A DNA stretch of 45,477 nt. Origin: Phycisphaerales bacterium. Its GTDB lineage: Bacteria > Planctomycetota > UBA1135 > UBA2386. The stretch covers positions 1-45,477 of the forward strand of contig JADCJE010000055.1 in NCBI GenBank assembly GCA_020247305.1, written 5' to 3'. The notes under the pieces were generated by a model. It saw only the letters and a list, made by a program, of their open reading frames with translations. It was not told where the DNA came from and searched no databases. This document shows, piece after piece, positions 27,395 through 34,901 of this stretch. The translations under genes were made by a program, and so were the position numbers. How positions within the stretch are numbered: the stretch's first letter is position 1; every line of letters starts with the position of its first letter.

Positions 27395-28566
27395 CCGGCG
27401 CGCTGCTGTTGGTGGCGTGCGGCGGCGGCAGCGGCACGGACGTCGCGCCCGCGCCGACGCCGCGCGCCGTCGACGTGACGGCGATTGCGGCCGAACAGCT
27501 CGCGGACGCCGTCCTGCAGGAGTGCCACGCGCCGCTGCGCGGGACCATGGCGCGACTCGCCGCGACCGTCACGCTGCCCGACGGCCGCCTCGTCAATGCC
27601 TTCGTCGAACTGCCGGAGCGGCTGCGCGCGCAGTCGAGCGCGGGGCTGTTCGTGCTGCGCGGCGACGAAGTGCGGCGCATCGACGACGACGCGCCGGCGA
27701 CGGCGGCGCAGCAGGACGAGGCGCGCGCCCTGCGCGCGCTGCTCGACGCCGCGGCGTTCGGCCCGCTGCACCGGGCCGTGCGCTGCGCGCGCGTCGAAGG
27801 CACGGCGTTCGAGGTCGTCGATTCAGGCGGCGCGGCGACCCGAGTCCGCCTGCGACCCGGCACGCTGCTGCCGGAGTCGTTCGCCGGCGCACACGGCGAG
27901 GTCACCGTGCACGACTACCTGCGCACGCCGACGACGTGGGTCGCGCGCGAACTTTCGGTCGCCGGACTCGGTCGCTGCCGCGTGCGCTTCGACTCGGGCG
28001 CCATCGACTGGACCGACGACGCGTTCGCGTGGCCCGACGCCACGAAGGCCGCGCCGGACCGGCCGCGCGTCACCGCGCCGGGCAGCGGCGGCGAGCCGCA
28101 GTCGGCGACGCCGACGCCGGTCGCCGCCAAGGCGATGCAATGGGCGTGCGTGCGCGACCCCGGGGACTGGCCGGCGCGCGCTGCCGCCTACGCGCCGCTG
28201 CACGCCGAACTCGAGCGGCAGCAGCAGCAGATCGCCGGCTTCCCGCTGCTGTTCGAGCAGGACGGCGGGCGCTGGCTCGCCGCGCCGTTCCGCCGCCGCG
28301 CCGACGGACCGGAGTTCGTCGCGCCGGCCGGTTGGGACGTGCGCCCGGTGCCGGACGCCGGGCTGCTGGTGTGTTATCCCGTCGGCGCCGACGTCGACGC
28401 CCGCACCGCCGCCGGCGCCGCGGCGCTGCGCGCCGCCCTCGCGGCCCAGGGCCGCACGGCGAAGGGCCCGGTGACGGCGCAGCCGTTCGTGCACTTGCAG
28501 GAAGGCGCGCCGGACGACAGCAAGCTGGCGACGGCGAAGGTGCGCGTCGCCGTGCGCGTCGAATGA
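27361..28566 (+). CDS. Lipoprotein of unknown function, 401 aa
   Basis: GTG 27361 yields a short lipoprotein signal (MAQDVRSRRALTGALLLVAC) with the acylated Cys at residue 20, followed by a Gly/Pro linker. The start lies inside the preceding HEAT gene. The mature protein appears to have two domains: a beta domain (about 35-215) resembling lipoprotein-carrier folds, and a mixed alpha/beta domain (about 250-401) with a pattern suggestive of GyrI/SOUL-type ligand-binding folds. I am not sure of either. The stop TGA (28564-28566) overlaps an in-frame ATG (28563) of the next gene's frame, so the downstream aminotransferase may be translationally coupled. Confidence 0.72.
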   Translation: MAQDVRSRRALTGALLLVACGGGSGTDVAPAPTPRAVDVTAIAAEQLADAVLQECHAPLRGTMARLAATVTLPDGRLVNAFVELPERLRAQSSAGLFVLRGDEVRRIDDDAPATAAQQDEARALRALLDAAAFGPLHRAVRCARVEGTAFEVVDSGGAATRVRLRPGTLLPESFAGAHGEVTVHDYLRTPTTWVARELSVAGLGRCRVRFDSGAIDWTDDAFAWPDATKAAPDRPRVTAPGSGGEPQSATPTPVAAKAMQWACVRDPGDWPARAAAYAPLHAELERQQQQIAGFPLLFEQDGGRWLAAPFRRRADGPEFVAPAGWDVRPVPDAGLLVCYPVGADVDARTAAGAAALRAALAAQGRTAKGPVTAQPFVHLQEGAPDDSKLATAKVRVAVRVE

Positions 28567-28610
28567 AGCGCCCCCCCGCCCGCCGGGCAACCCTCTCTCC
28601 CCGCCGCGCC

Positions 28611-29810
28611 ATGACGCTGCCCCTGCTCCCGCCGCCTGCCGAACACGCGCGCCACTGGGACCTCGACCCGACGGTCGTCTTCCTCAACCACGGCAGCTTC
28701 GGCGCCTGCCCGCGCGTCGTGCTGCAGCGTCAGAACGAGCTGCGCGCCGAGATGGAACGCGAACCGGTGCGCTTCGTGCACCGCGAACTGGAGGGCCGGC
28801 TCGACGCGGCGCGCGCCGCGCTCGCCGCGTTCGTCGGCTGCGGCCCAGACGACCTCGCGTTCGTGCCCAACGCCACCACCGGCGTCAACACGGTCCTGCG
28901 CTCGCTGGCGTTCGCGCCCGGCGACGAACTGCTGACCACCGACCACGAGTACAACGCCTGCCGCAACGCGCTCGACTTCGTCGCCGCGCGCACGGGCGCG
29001 AAGGTGGTCGTTGCGGCGATCCCGTTCCCGCTGCAGTCCGAACAGCAGGTGATCGACGCCGTGCTCGGGAAGGCGACCGCGCGCACCAAGCTGCTGCTGA
29101 TCGACCACGTCACCAGCCCGACCGGCCTCGTGCTGCCGATCGCGCCGATCGTCGCCGCGCTGCGCGACCGCGGCGTCGAGACGCTGGTCGACGGCGCGCA
29201 CGCGCCCGGCATGCTGCCGCTCGCGCTCGACCGCCTCGGCGCGGCCTACTACACCGGCAACTGCCACAAGTGGCTGTGCACGCCAAAGGGCTCGGCCATG
29301 CTGCACGTGCGGCGCGACCGGCAGCCGGACGTACGGCCGCTGGCGATCAGCCACGGCGCCAACAGCGCGCGCGCCGACCGCTCGCGCTTCCGGCTGGAAT
29401 TCGACTTCACCGGCACCGACGACACAACGCCGTTCCTGTGCGTGCCGGCGGCGCTGGACTTCCTCGGCGGGCTGCTGCCCGGCGGCATCCCGGCGCTGAT
29501 GCAGCGCAACCGCGCGCTCGCCCTGCGCGCGCGCGCCATGTTGTGCGCGGCGGTCGGCAGCGCGCCGGCGGCGCCCGAGGCCATGATCGCGGGGCTCGCG
29601 TCCGTGCTGCTGCCGCCCAGCGCCGAACCGATGGCGCCGCCGCTCGGCCTCGATCCGCTGCAGGTGCGGCTCTACGAGGAGTGGCGGATCGAAGTGCCGG
29701 TCATGCGCTGGGCCCAGCCGGCGCTGCGCGCGGTGCGCGTGTCGCCGCAGGCGTACCACTCGGATGCGCAGCACGAGTACCTCGCGGCGGCGCTGCGGGC
29801 CTGCCGCTGA
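28611..29810 (+). CDS. Class-V PLP-dependent aminotransferase, isopenicillin-N epimerase-like, 399 aa
   Basis: The fold-type I signature is complete: LNHGSFGACPR (substrate strand), PNATTGVNTVL, the PLP-phosphate site, Asp194 in VDGAHAPG, and the Schiff-base Lys220 in TGNCHKWLCTPKG. The LNHGSFG and GNCHKW motifs place it with the isopenicillin-N epimerase/cysteine desulfurase-like branch; the substrate is not evident. ATG 28611 gives the usual N-terminus just before HWDLDPTVVFLNHG. The ATG at 28563, overlapping the upstream stop (ATGA), would add 16 Arg-rich residues. Confidence 0.9.
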   Translation: MTLPLLPPPAEHARHWDLDPTVVFLNHGSFGACPRVVLQRQNELRAEMEREPVRFVHRELEGRLDAARAALAAFVGCGPDDLAFVPNATTGVNTVLRSLAFAPGDELLTTDHEYNACRNALDFVAARTGAKVVVAAIPFPLQSEQQVIDAVLGKATARTKLLLIDHVTSPTGLVLPIAPIVAALRDRGVETLVDGAHAPGMLPLALDRLGAAYYTGNCHKWLCTPKGSAMLHVRRDRQPDVRPLAISHGANSARADRSRFRLEFDFTGTDDTTPFLCVPAALDFLGGLLPGGIPALMQRNRALALRARAMLCAAVGSAPAAPEAMIAGLASVLLPPSAEPMAPPLGLDPLQVRLYEEWRIEVPVMRWAQPALRAVRVSPQAYHSDAQHEYLAAALRACR

Positions 29811-29925
29811 GGCGGACGGCGCGCCGCCCGGCATCACCGGCGCCGGAGCGCGCGCAACCGGTCCTCAGCGCCCTCACGACGCCAACCCGCCGATGAGCCC
29901 ATCGCGCCACGCGGGCCCGGGCCCG

Positions 29926-29931
29926 TAGCCT
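29926..29931 (+). promoter_or_regulatory. -10-like TAGCCT, leaderless spacing
   Basis: TAGCCT is followed by 7 nt and ATG 29939-29941. Confidence 0.45.
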
Positions 29932-29938
29932 CTCCACC

Positions 29939-30388
29939 ATGACCGCCCGCCAGCAAGGCATCGCGACGCCTGCCATCGCGCTCGTGCATCTCGCCCTCGC
30001 GGCGATGTTCGCGCTGTTCGCGTGGCTGCAGCGCAACGATCTCGATCCTGCGATCTACGACCGGCCGTCCGTCGTCGACGCCGCGCTCTGGTTCGCCTTC
30101 TACCTGCTGATCGCGGCGCTGTTCGTGTGGAGCCTGTTCCTCCGCGTGCCGAAGTGGCTGCTCGCCGCTGCCGCGCTGGCGTGCCTCGTCGAACTCGCGA
30201 CCACCGCGCCCGGGCTGTGGGAGAACCTGTTCGGCGCGCGCGACTTCACGCTGACCCAGGCGAGCATGTCGGCCGACGACCCGCGCGTGGAGCTGACGCG
30301 CGAGTTCGGCGGCGCGCTGATCGCGCTCGCCGGCGTCGCCGTGCTGTGGCGGCGCGAGCGGCGGCGCGCGGCGCGCGCCACCGGCTGA
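29939..30388 (+). CDS. TMEM220 family integral membrane protein, 149 aa
   Basis: Four hydrophobic helices are seen (about 10-30, 48-68, 72-92 and 122-140). The segment FAWLQRNDLDPAIY after the first helix and the closing helix ELTREFGGALIALAGV match the TMEM220 pattern (N-D-P-D-P loop and RE-x-x-G near the last helix). The function of the family is unknown. No partner gene is apparent; the neighbour on the other strand is convergent and ends 69 bases later. The start is supported by the hydrophobic N-terminus and by TAGCCT 7 nt upstream. Confidence 0.7.
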   Translation: MTARQQGIATPAIALVHLALAAMFALFAWLQRNDLDPAIYDRPSVVDAALWFAFYLLIAALFVWSLFLRVPKWLLAAAALACLVELATTAPGLWENLFGARDFTLTQASMSADDPRVELTREFGGALIALAGVAVLWRRERRRAARATG

Positions 30389-30456
30389 GCCGCGGCGCGC
30401 CGGGCCGGTTCGCGCACGCGCGTGAGGGATGCGGGCCGCCCGCGCGCAAACGCCGC

Positions 30457-32169
30457 TCAGACGTCGCCGAGTCGGCCCGCGACGCCGTTGCTGGTGATGC
30501 CGCCGAAGGCGTTGACGCCGGGCTGCAGCACGAGCGCCGTCGAGTAGATCTGCAGGTTGATCAGCGCCGGGCTGGTCGGGATCGACAGCGAGTAGCCATA
30601 CGTCGAGCCCGTCGCGAACCACGCGTTGAGCACGTCGAGCGATGCCCGCAGGCCGCAGCCCGGCAGGCCGAGGAACGTCAGGTCGGCGAAGCCAGGGTCG
30701 GCGAAGCCATAGACCGACGCGCCGAGCAGGCCCGCCGCCGGCACGTCGGTGACGAGCAGGCTCCAGTTGCCGCCGAGCACCGGTCGGCTCGTCGGCACGA
30801 GGCCGAGCGGCTGGCGACGGAAGGTCGCCGCGGTGAAGGTCGCGGGCAGCGCGGCCGAGATGTCGATGCTGCCGGCGTTCGGCGAGCCGGCGACGTCCGA
30901 GAAGCCGACCAGGCGCGCGTTGCCGAGCTGGCTGATCGACTCGTAGGCGTAGTGCACGTCGCCGGTGGCGAGGTCGAACTGGGCCTGGAACGTGTTGGCG
31001 TCCGCCGCCGAGGTGCCGGCGTTGTTCCACACGCCGTCCCACGTGACGTACGCGAAGCCGCCGAGTTCCTCGAACTTGACGAGGCCGCTGCCGGGGATCG
31101 TCGGGTTCATGTCGTGCCAGTTGACCGCCCAGAACGCGCGCAGGTTGTTCAACAGGGTGGTCGCCGACGGCGTGCCCGTCGTGGTCGACGCCGTGCCGGC
31201 GGTGATGAAGCCGTTGGAGCACACGCCGAGCGTCGTCGTGGTCGAGCGACCGACCGGCAGCGGGGCCGACAGGGTGACGTTGAAGGCCGAGTTGTCGGTG
31301 ACCGCCACCGTCTGCGCCACGCCCGAAGGCGGCACGAAGGTGCGGGTCAGCGGCACGGCGAGGTACCCGTCGGGCGTGCGCAGCAGCGAGATGCCGGCGA
31401 AGCCGAGGTCGAACGCGGCCGACGTCGTGAACAACTCGTAGAAGGACAGATCGTCGACCTGGATGCAGCCCGCGCCGAGCGGCGTGTTGCCGGCGGCCGT
31501 GCCCGTGGGGGCCGGCACGAAGTCGATGCCGAGGACCGGCGCGGCGGTGTCGACGCCATTGGCGAGCGGGAAGTTCGTGCTGCTGAACACACGGCGCGCG
31601 AGCGGCGAGACGCTCGTCGTGTCCATCGCCACCTGCGTGCCGCCGGTGTACGCGCCGACCGTGTAGCGCGTGTCGACGAAGAGATCGCCGGCGTTCGGGT
31701 CGTACAGGAACGGCGGATTGACGACGACGTCGACGACGTACGGCCCAGGCGCGCCGACGCCGTTGCCGGCGCCGGGCAGCAGGGTCACCGCGCCGCTCGC
31801 CACGACGGTGTAGTCGGGGCCGATGTTGCCGTTGAAGTTGGTGGTCGCCGCGGCGTGGTCGACGGCGGCAGTGCCGAGCGCGACCGTCGCGCCTTGGAAG
31901 ACGCCGCCGGTCCAGGACGTCGCGACGTCATTGGCGCGCCACTTCACGTTGGTGATCAGGATCGGCCCCGTGACCGCCTGCGAGGTGAAGTTGGAGCTGT
32001 CGTAGATCGACTGGATGCGGAGCCCTGGCCAGGCGGTCGCATTGATGCCCCACGGGAACGCATTGCTGCCATTGCCGGCGACGCCATTGGCGCTGGCAGG
32101 GAGGACGACGCTCTGGGCGGCCGCCGAAGCGGCGAGGCACCCGAACACGAACAAGGTGGTTGGGCGCAT
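30457..32169 (-). CDS. Secreted beta-rich protein of unknown function, 570 aa
   Basis: A typical signal peptide (MRPTTLFVFGCLAASAAAQ) is followed by an entirely beta-rich, Thr/Ala/Gly-rich chain with almost no Lys. Residues about 20-55 (NAFPWGIN, then LRIQSIYDSSNF and ILITNVKWRAND) match the N-terminus of the protein at 42898-43983, so the two are paralogues at least there. The C-terminal 110 residues, with GLPGCGLRASLD and the YSLSIPTSPALINLQIYSTA segment, form a second module that resembles C-terminal regions of many planctomycetal secreted proteins. No catalytic motif is visible. CCAACC directly precedes ATG 32167-32169. Promoter and attenuator sequences of the divergent transport genes lie upstream. 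Confidence 0.82.
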   Translation of the reverse strand: MRPTTLFVFGCLAASAAAQSVVLPASANGVAGNGSNAFPWGINATAWPGLRIQSIYDSSNFTSQAVTGPILITNVKWRANDVATSWTGGVFQGATVALGTAAVDHAAATTNFNGNIGPDYTVVASGAVTLLPGAGNGVGAPGPYVVDVVVNPPFLYDPNAGDLFVDTRYTVGAYTGGTQVAMDTTSVSPLARRVFSSTNFPLANGVDTAAPVLGIDFVPAPTGTAAGNTPLGAGCIQVDDLSFYELFTTSAAFDLGFAGISLLRTPDGYLAVPLTRTFVPPSGVAQTVAVTDNSAFNVTLSAPLPVGRSTTTTLGVCSNGFITAGTASTTTGTPSATTLLNNLRAFWAVNWHDMNPTIPGSGLVKFEELGGFAYVTWDGVWNNAGTSAADANTFQAQFDLATGDVHYAYESISQLGNARLVGFSDVAGSPNAGSIDISAALPATFTAATFRRQPLGLVPTSRPVLGGNWSLLVTDVPAAGLLGASVYGFADPGFADLTFLGLPGCGLRASLDVLNAWFATGSTYGYSLSIPTSPALINLQIYSTALVLQPGVNAFGGITSNGVAGRLGDV

Positions 32170-32430
32170 GGTTGGAGGAAGGAAACGGAATCGAGTCACG
32201 AGGCCATGCGGCGCGTCCATGGCGATGGCGACAGGCGCCACGCCAAGACGGACCGCAACGAGGTGGGGCAGCGTACCGGCATCCGGCGGCATGCGCTGAC
32301 GCGACCGACGCGGGACAACGCGCATCCGCGCATGCGGTCGAGCGCGTGCGGCTGTGCGCCGCAGCCGTTGCGGGCAGGCGCCGCCATCGCGCCTTCCGTG
32401 TCATCGGGGGCAGCACCGGTCCCGTGCTGC

Positions 32431-32458
32431 TTGACGGATCGGGCGGGGCCGCTAGCGT
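32431..32458 (+). promoter_or_regulatory. Promoter TTGACG-N16-TAGCGT of the attenuated transport unit
   Basis: A near-consensus -35 (TTGACG, 32431-32436) and a TAnnnT-type -10 (TAGCGT, 32453-32458) are separated by 16 bases. Transcription would start near 32465 and run through the leader peptide gene into the terminator. Confidence 0.6.
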
Positions 32459-32498
32459 GCCGTCCGCGCCGCGCCTGTGGCGCTGCCAACACCGCTCG

Positions 32499-32579
32499 AT
32501 GCCCGCTTCCGTCCACTGCAAAGGCTGCATGTGCCAGCACCGTCATCGGTGGCCGTGCGGTCCCATGCAGTCGGCGTAG
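32499..32579 (+). CDS. 26-residue Cys-rich leader peptide
   Basis: ATG 32499 opens a 26-codon frame ending at TAG 32577-32579. The peptide has Cys at positions 7, 10, 12 and 20, His at 6, 14 and 16, and reads HCKGCMCQHRHRWPCG in its middle. The first three Cys codons (32517-32534) lie just before segment 1 of the hairpin set, as expected for a leader peptide whose translation measures charged tRNA-Cys. It resembles in principle the Cys-rich leader frames reported as cysteine attenuators in mycobacteria. No ribosome binding site is obvious. Alternatively it is a small metal-binding peptide or not translated at all. Confidence 0.5.
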   Translation: MPASVHCKGCMCQHRHRWPCGPMQSA

Positions 32580-32606
32580 TCGCCCCTCCTGCATCGCGGT
32601 TCGCAC

Positions 32607-32640
32607 CGAGGCCACCCCCAGCGGTGGCCTCGTTCGTTTC
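32607..32640 (+). terminator. Intrinsic terminator upstream of the YeiH-like genes
   Basis: CGAGGCCACC (32607-32616), a 6-base loop and GGTGGCCTCG (32623-32632) form a perfect 10-bp stem, followed by TTCGTTT. It lies 41 bases before the next ATG on the same strand, and no complete + strand protein gene of ordinary size precedes it, which is what marks it as a leader terminator. Confidence 0.75.
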
Positions 32641-32681
32641 CGGGCCGATCCCGCGCCCGCGATGCCTTGCCGATCTCCCCC

Positions 32682-32828
32682 ATGAAGACTCCGTCTGCTC
32701 GCCGTGATCCCGACCTCCGCGCAGCGAACCTGCCGTTGCGGCGTTTCCGCGCCGCGTGGTCGTCGCTGCTCACCACCGCCGCCTTGCTCGCCGCCAAGTC
32801 CGGATTGCTCGCTGGCCTGCCGTGGTGA
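32682..32828 (+). CDS. Small hydrophobic protein overlapping the YeiH-like gene, 48 aa
   Basis: ATG 32682 opens a 48-codon frame with a basic N-terminal half (MKTPSARRDPDLRAANLPLR) and a hydrophobic stretch (about 27-46, SSLLTTAALLAAKSGLLAGL) that could span or lie on the membrane. Its stop TGA overlaps the GTG start of the YeiH-like gene (GTGA, 32825-32828). Codon third positions are richer in G and C in the second half. It may be a coupling peptide for translation, a small subunit of the transporter, or the displaced first helix of YeiH, since the downstream protein seems to lack the first membrane helix of its family. Confidence 0.5.
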   Translation: MKTPSARRDPDLRAANLPLRRFRAAWSSLLTTAALLAAKSGLLAGLPW

Positions 32829-33868
32829 GCGCGGTCGCCCAGGCGCCGCTCGCCGGCCACGTCCGCAACCACGTCGCCGACCTCGGCGTCATGTCGACCG
32901 TGGCGACCGCGAGCTGGGCGCTCCACCGCTGCGACCCGCCGTGGCCGCTGCCGACGCAGACCCTCGTGCTCGGCGTGCTCGTCGGGCACGCGCTGGCGCG
33001 CTTCGAGTCGCTGCGCACCTGGCGGCCCGGCGCCGAAGTGCCGCTGACGGTCGGCATGGTGCTGCTCGGCACGCAGGTCGACGGCGGCGCGGTGCTTGCG
33101 GTCGGCTGGTTCGGCCTGCTGCTGGTCGTCGGTCATCCGTTGTTCGCCGGCGCAATCGTCGGCGCCGCGCTGCGCCGCGTCGGCGTCGCGCCGCCGACCG
33201 CGAGCCTCGTCGCGCTCGGCCTCGGCGGCAGCGGCCTGCCGGCCGTGGTCGCCGCGCAGGCCGGCGAGGCCCGCCCCGACGACGACGGCCGCGCGCTCGC
33301 CGTGACGGCGACGCTCGTCGTCGGCGCGCTCGGCTTCGTGCTGCTGCCTTGGTGCGCCGATCGGCTGGCCTTCGACGCGGCGGCGCGCGCACGCTGGATC
33401 GGCGTCGCGATGCCGACGACCGCCGACGCCGTGCTGCTCGGCGCCGCGCACTCGCCGGTCGCGCTGCGCGCCACGGCAGCGCTGCGCTTCCTGGTCACGC
33501 TGATGCTGTGGCTGCCGGTGCTGCTGCACCTGCGGCGATTCGGCGCGCCGACGCCGGACGCATCCACGGCGACCCGCCGCCGGCACGCCGTCGCTGCGGC
33601 GTTGGCGCGCGTGCCCGGCTTCGTGTTCGGGCTGGCCTTGCTGGCCGCTCTCACCATGGCCGGCGGCCTCGACGACGACGAACGCCGCGCGCTCGCGCGG
33701 CTCGCCAACTGGGCGTTCCTGCTGGCGCTCGCGGGCATCGGCATGGGACTGCGCGCGCCGGCGCTGCGGCGGGCCGGACTGCGGCGGCTGCTCGCGGCGG
33801 TGGCCGGCTGGCTGCTCGCCGCCGCGGCGCTGGCGCTGGCGCAATGCGCCGCCAAAGCCGCCGGCTGA
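32825..33868 (+). CDS. Divergent YeiH/UPF0324-family membrane transporter, 347 aa
   Basis: About nine hydrophobic segments can be counted. Two regions align by eye with E. coli YeiH: ASLVALGLGGSGLPAVVAAQ with its SWLIGAGSSICGAAAVLATE, and the segment WIGVAMPTTADAVLLGAAHS with its YIGSTVHEVAQVVAAGHAIS. The family (putative sulfate exporters, PF03601) has a conserved His-Glu in the latter, but this protein has Pro-Thr-Thr-Ala, so its transport chemistry could differ. The final VPGFVFGLALLAAL and GMGLRAPALRRAG segments also fit. Start GTG 32825 is chosen for the overlap with the small upstream gene; ATG 32957-type internal starts are less likely. Expression appears subject to the attenuator above. 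Confidence 0.7.
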   Translation: MSAVAQAPLAGHVRNHVADLGVMSTVATASWALHRCDPPWPLPTQTLVLGVLVGHALARFESLRTWRPGAEVPLTVGMVLLGTQVDGGAVLAVGWFGLLLVVGHPLFAGAIVGAALRRVGVAPPTASLVALGLGGSGLPAVVAAQAGEARPDDDGRALAVTATLVVGALGFVLLPWCADRLAFDAAARARWIGVAMPTTADAVLLGAAHSPVALRATAALRFLVTLMLWLPVLLHLRRFGAPTPDASTATRRRHAVAAALARVPGFVFGLALLAALTMAGGLDDDERRALARLANWAFLLALAGIGMGLRAPALRRAGLRRLLAAVAGWLLAAAALALAQCAAKAAG

Positions 33869-33924
33869 CGACACATGGCGCAACGTCCGGCCGCGCGCGG
33901 GTCCTTGCGCAGACGCGCGCCAGG

Positions 33925-34824
33925 TCACCGGCGCGCGAGCGCGGCGTCCTCCGGGCGAGCCAACAGCGACTTCAATGCGCGCGGCATGAAGCGGCGCGGA
34001 GCCGTGATCGCGTAGAAGGACTCGTGCAGGTGCGGCACCTCGCACAACTCGACGAGTTGGCCCGTGCGCAGTTCGTCCTGGACGACGATGGTCGGCAGCA
34101 GCGCGATGCTGTCGCTGTCGCGCGCCAACAGGCGCAGCAGCGCCATGTCGTCCGCTTCGGCGCGCAGCGCGTAGCGCACGCCAAGCCGCCGGCACATCAC
34201 GTCGAAGGCGGCCCGGAACTCGGTCTCCTGGCTGGGCAGCACCAGCGCGGCGCCGTCCAACCCCTGCGGGAAGCGGAACGGCTTCCGACGCGGGCCGGGA
34301 TGGCCGACGAGGCTCACCGGCTGTCGGGCGATGCGGCGGCAGCGCCACGGATCCTCGCTCGTGGCGACGACGCGCTGGTTCGCCAGCACGAGGTCCAGGC
34401 TGTGCACGCGCAGTTGGCCGAGCAGCTCCCGCAGCGTGCCCGACGTCACCGACAGGCGGACGTCTTCGTCGCGCAGCAGCGGCCCGAGGAAGTTGTCGAG
34501 GAAGTTGCGCGACAAGGTCGCCACCGCGCCGACGCGGAGGCGTTGTTGCCGCGACTCGACCTCGCCCTGCAGCACGGCGAGCATCTCGTCGCCGGCGGCG
34601 AAGATGGACTCGGCGTAGTTCAACGCCACGCGCCCGGCCTCGGTCAGCCGCATCGCGCGGGCCGAGCGCACGAACAGCGCCTGCCCAAGGCGCTGTTCCA
34701 ACTGCCGGACCTGCGCCGACAGCGACGACTGCGCCACGTGCAGCCGCGCCGCCGCGCGCGAAACGCCGCCTTCCTTCGCGACCGCCCAGAACTGGCGCAG
34801 GTGGTGGTAGTTGAGGTCGTGCAT
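33925..34824 (-). CDS. LysR-type regulator, NhaR-like, 299 aa
   Basis: The N-terminus has the NhaR-like winged helix: LNYHHLRQFWAVAKEGGVSR, then AAARLHVAQSSLSAQVRQLE (HTH 5-64) and LGQALFVRSARAMRLTEAG. Residues 90-299 form the periplasmic-binding-protein-like effector domain. The gene is divergent from dabB, 77 bases apart, the standard arrangement for a LysR regulator and its target. An inverted repeat between them (34856-34874) could be its binding site. By position it should control the inorganic carbon transporter in response to an unknown signal such as CO2 limitation, pH or Na+; NhaR itself responds to Na+. The YeiH-like gene is convergent and may not be its target. Confidence 0.9.
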   Translation of the reverse strand: MHDLNYHHLRQFWAVAKEGGVSRAAARLHVAQSSLSAQVRQLEQRLGQALFVRSARAMRLTEAGRVALNYAESIFAAGDEMLAVLQGEVESRQQRLRVGAVATLSRNFLDNFLGPLLRDEDVRLSVTSGTLRELLGQLRVHSLDLVLANQRVVATSEDPWRCRRIARQPVSLVGHPGPRRKPFRFPQGLDGAALVLPSQETEFRAAFDVMCRRLGVRYALRAEADDMALLRLLARDSDSIALLPTIVVQDELRTGQLVELCEVPHLHESFYAITAPRRFMPRALKSLLARPEDAALARR

Positions 34825-34855
34825 GTCGTTCGCTTTTTCCGCTGCTTTCTATCGT

Positions 34856-34874
34856 TTTCCTGTCAGGCCGGAAA
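34856..34874. promoter_or_regulatory. Putative LysR operator, TTTCC-N9-GGAAA
   Basis: TTTCC (34856-34860), 9 bases, GGAAA (34870-34874) is an interrupted palindrome of the LysR type in an unusually AT-rich 77-base intergenic gap. If dabB transcription begins at its start codon, the site covers the -35 region. Confidence 0.5.
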
Positions 34875-34901
34875 GGCCGCCGCCGCACGAACATCCTCCT
34901 C

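Larger units (their letters stand above)
32465..32640 (+). promoter_or_regulatory. Putative cysteine-responsive transcription attenuator
   Basis: Four segments can pair in exclusive ways. Segment 1, CACCG (32538-32542), pairs with CGGTG (32547-32551) of segment 2. Segment 2, GGTGGCC (32548-32554), can instead pair with GGCCACC (32610-32616), which is the 5' arm of the terminator (segment 3). Segment 4, GGTGGCC (32623-32629), is identical to segment 2 and completes the terminator. A further stem CTGCATG (32525-32531)/CATGCAG (32564-32570) encloses segments 1 and 2. A ribosome stalled at the early Cys codons of the leader peptide would cover segment 1 and free segment 2 to prevent termination. 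The mechanism is inferred. Confidence 0.55.

Noticed and set aside
32499..32579. A methanobactin-like precursor peptide
   Set aside because: The Cys arrangement and length superficially resemble one, but there is no core motif and no MbnB/MbnC-like gene nearby.
32465..32640. An independent small RNA (6S, SRP or similar) ending at the terminator
   Set aside because: No consensus core of those RNAs is present, and the leader frame with segments complementary to the terminator fits an attenuator better. A stable terminated leader RNA may still accumulate.
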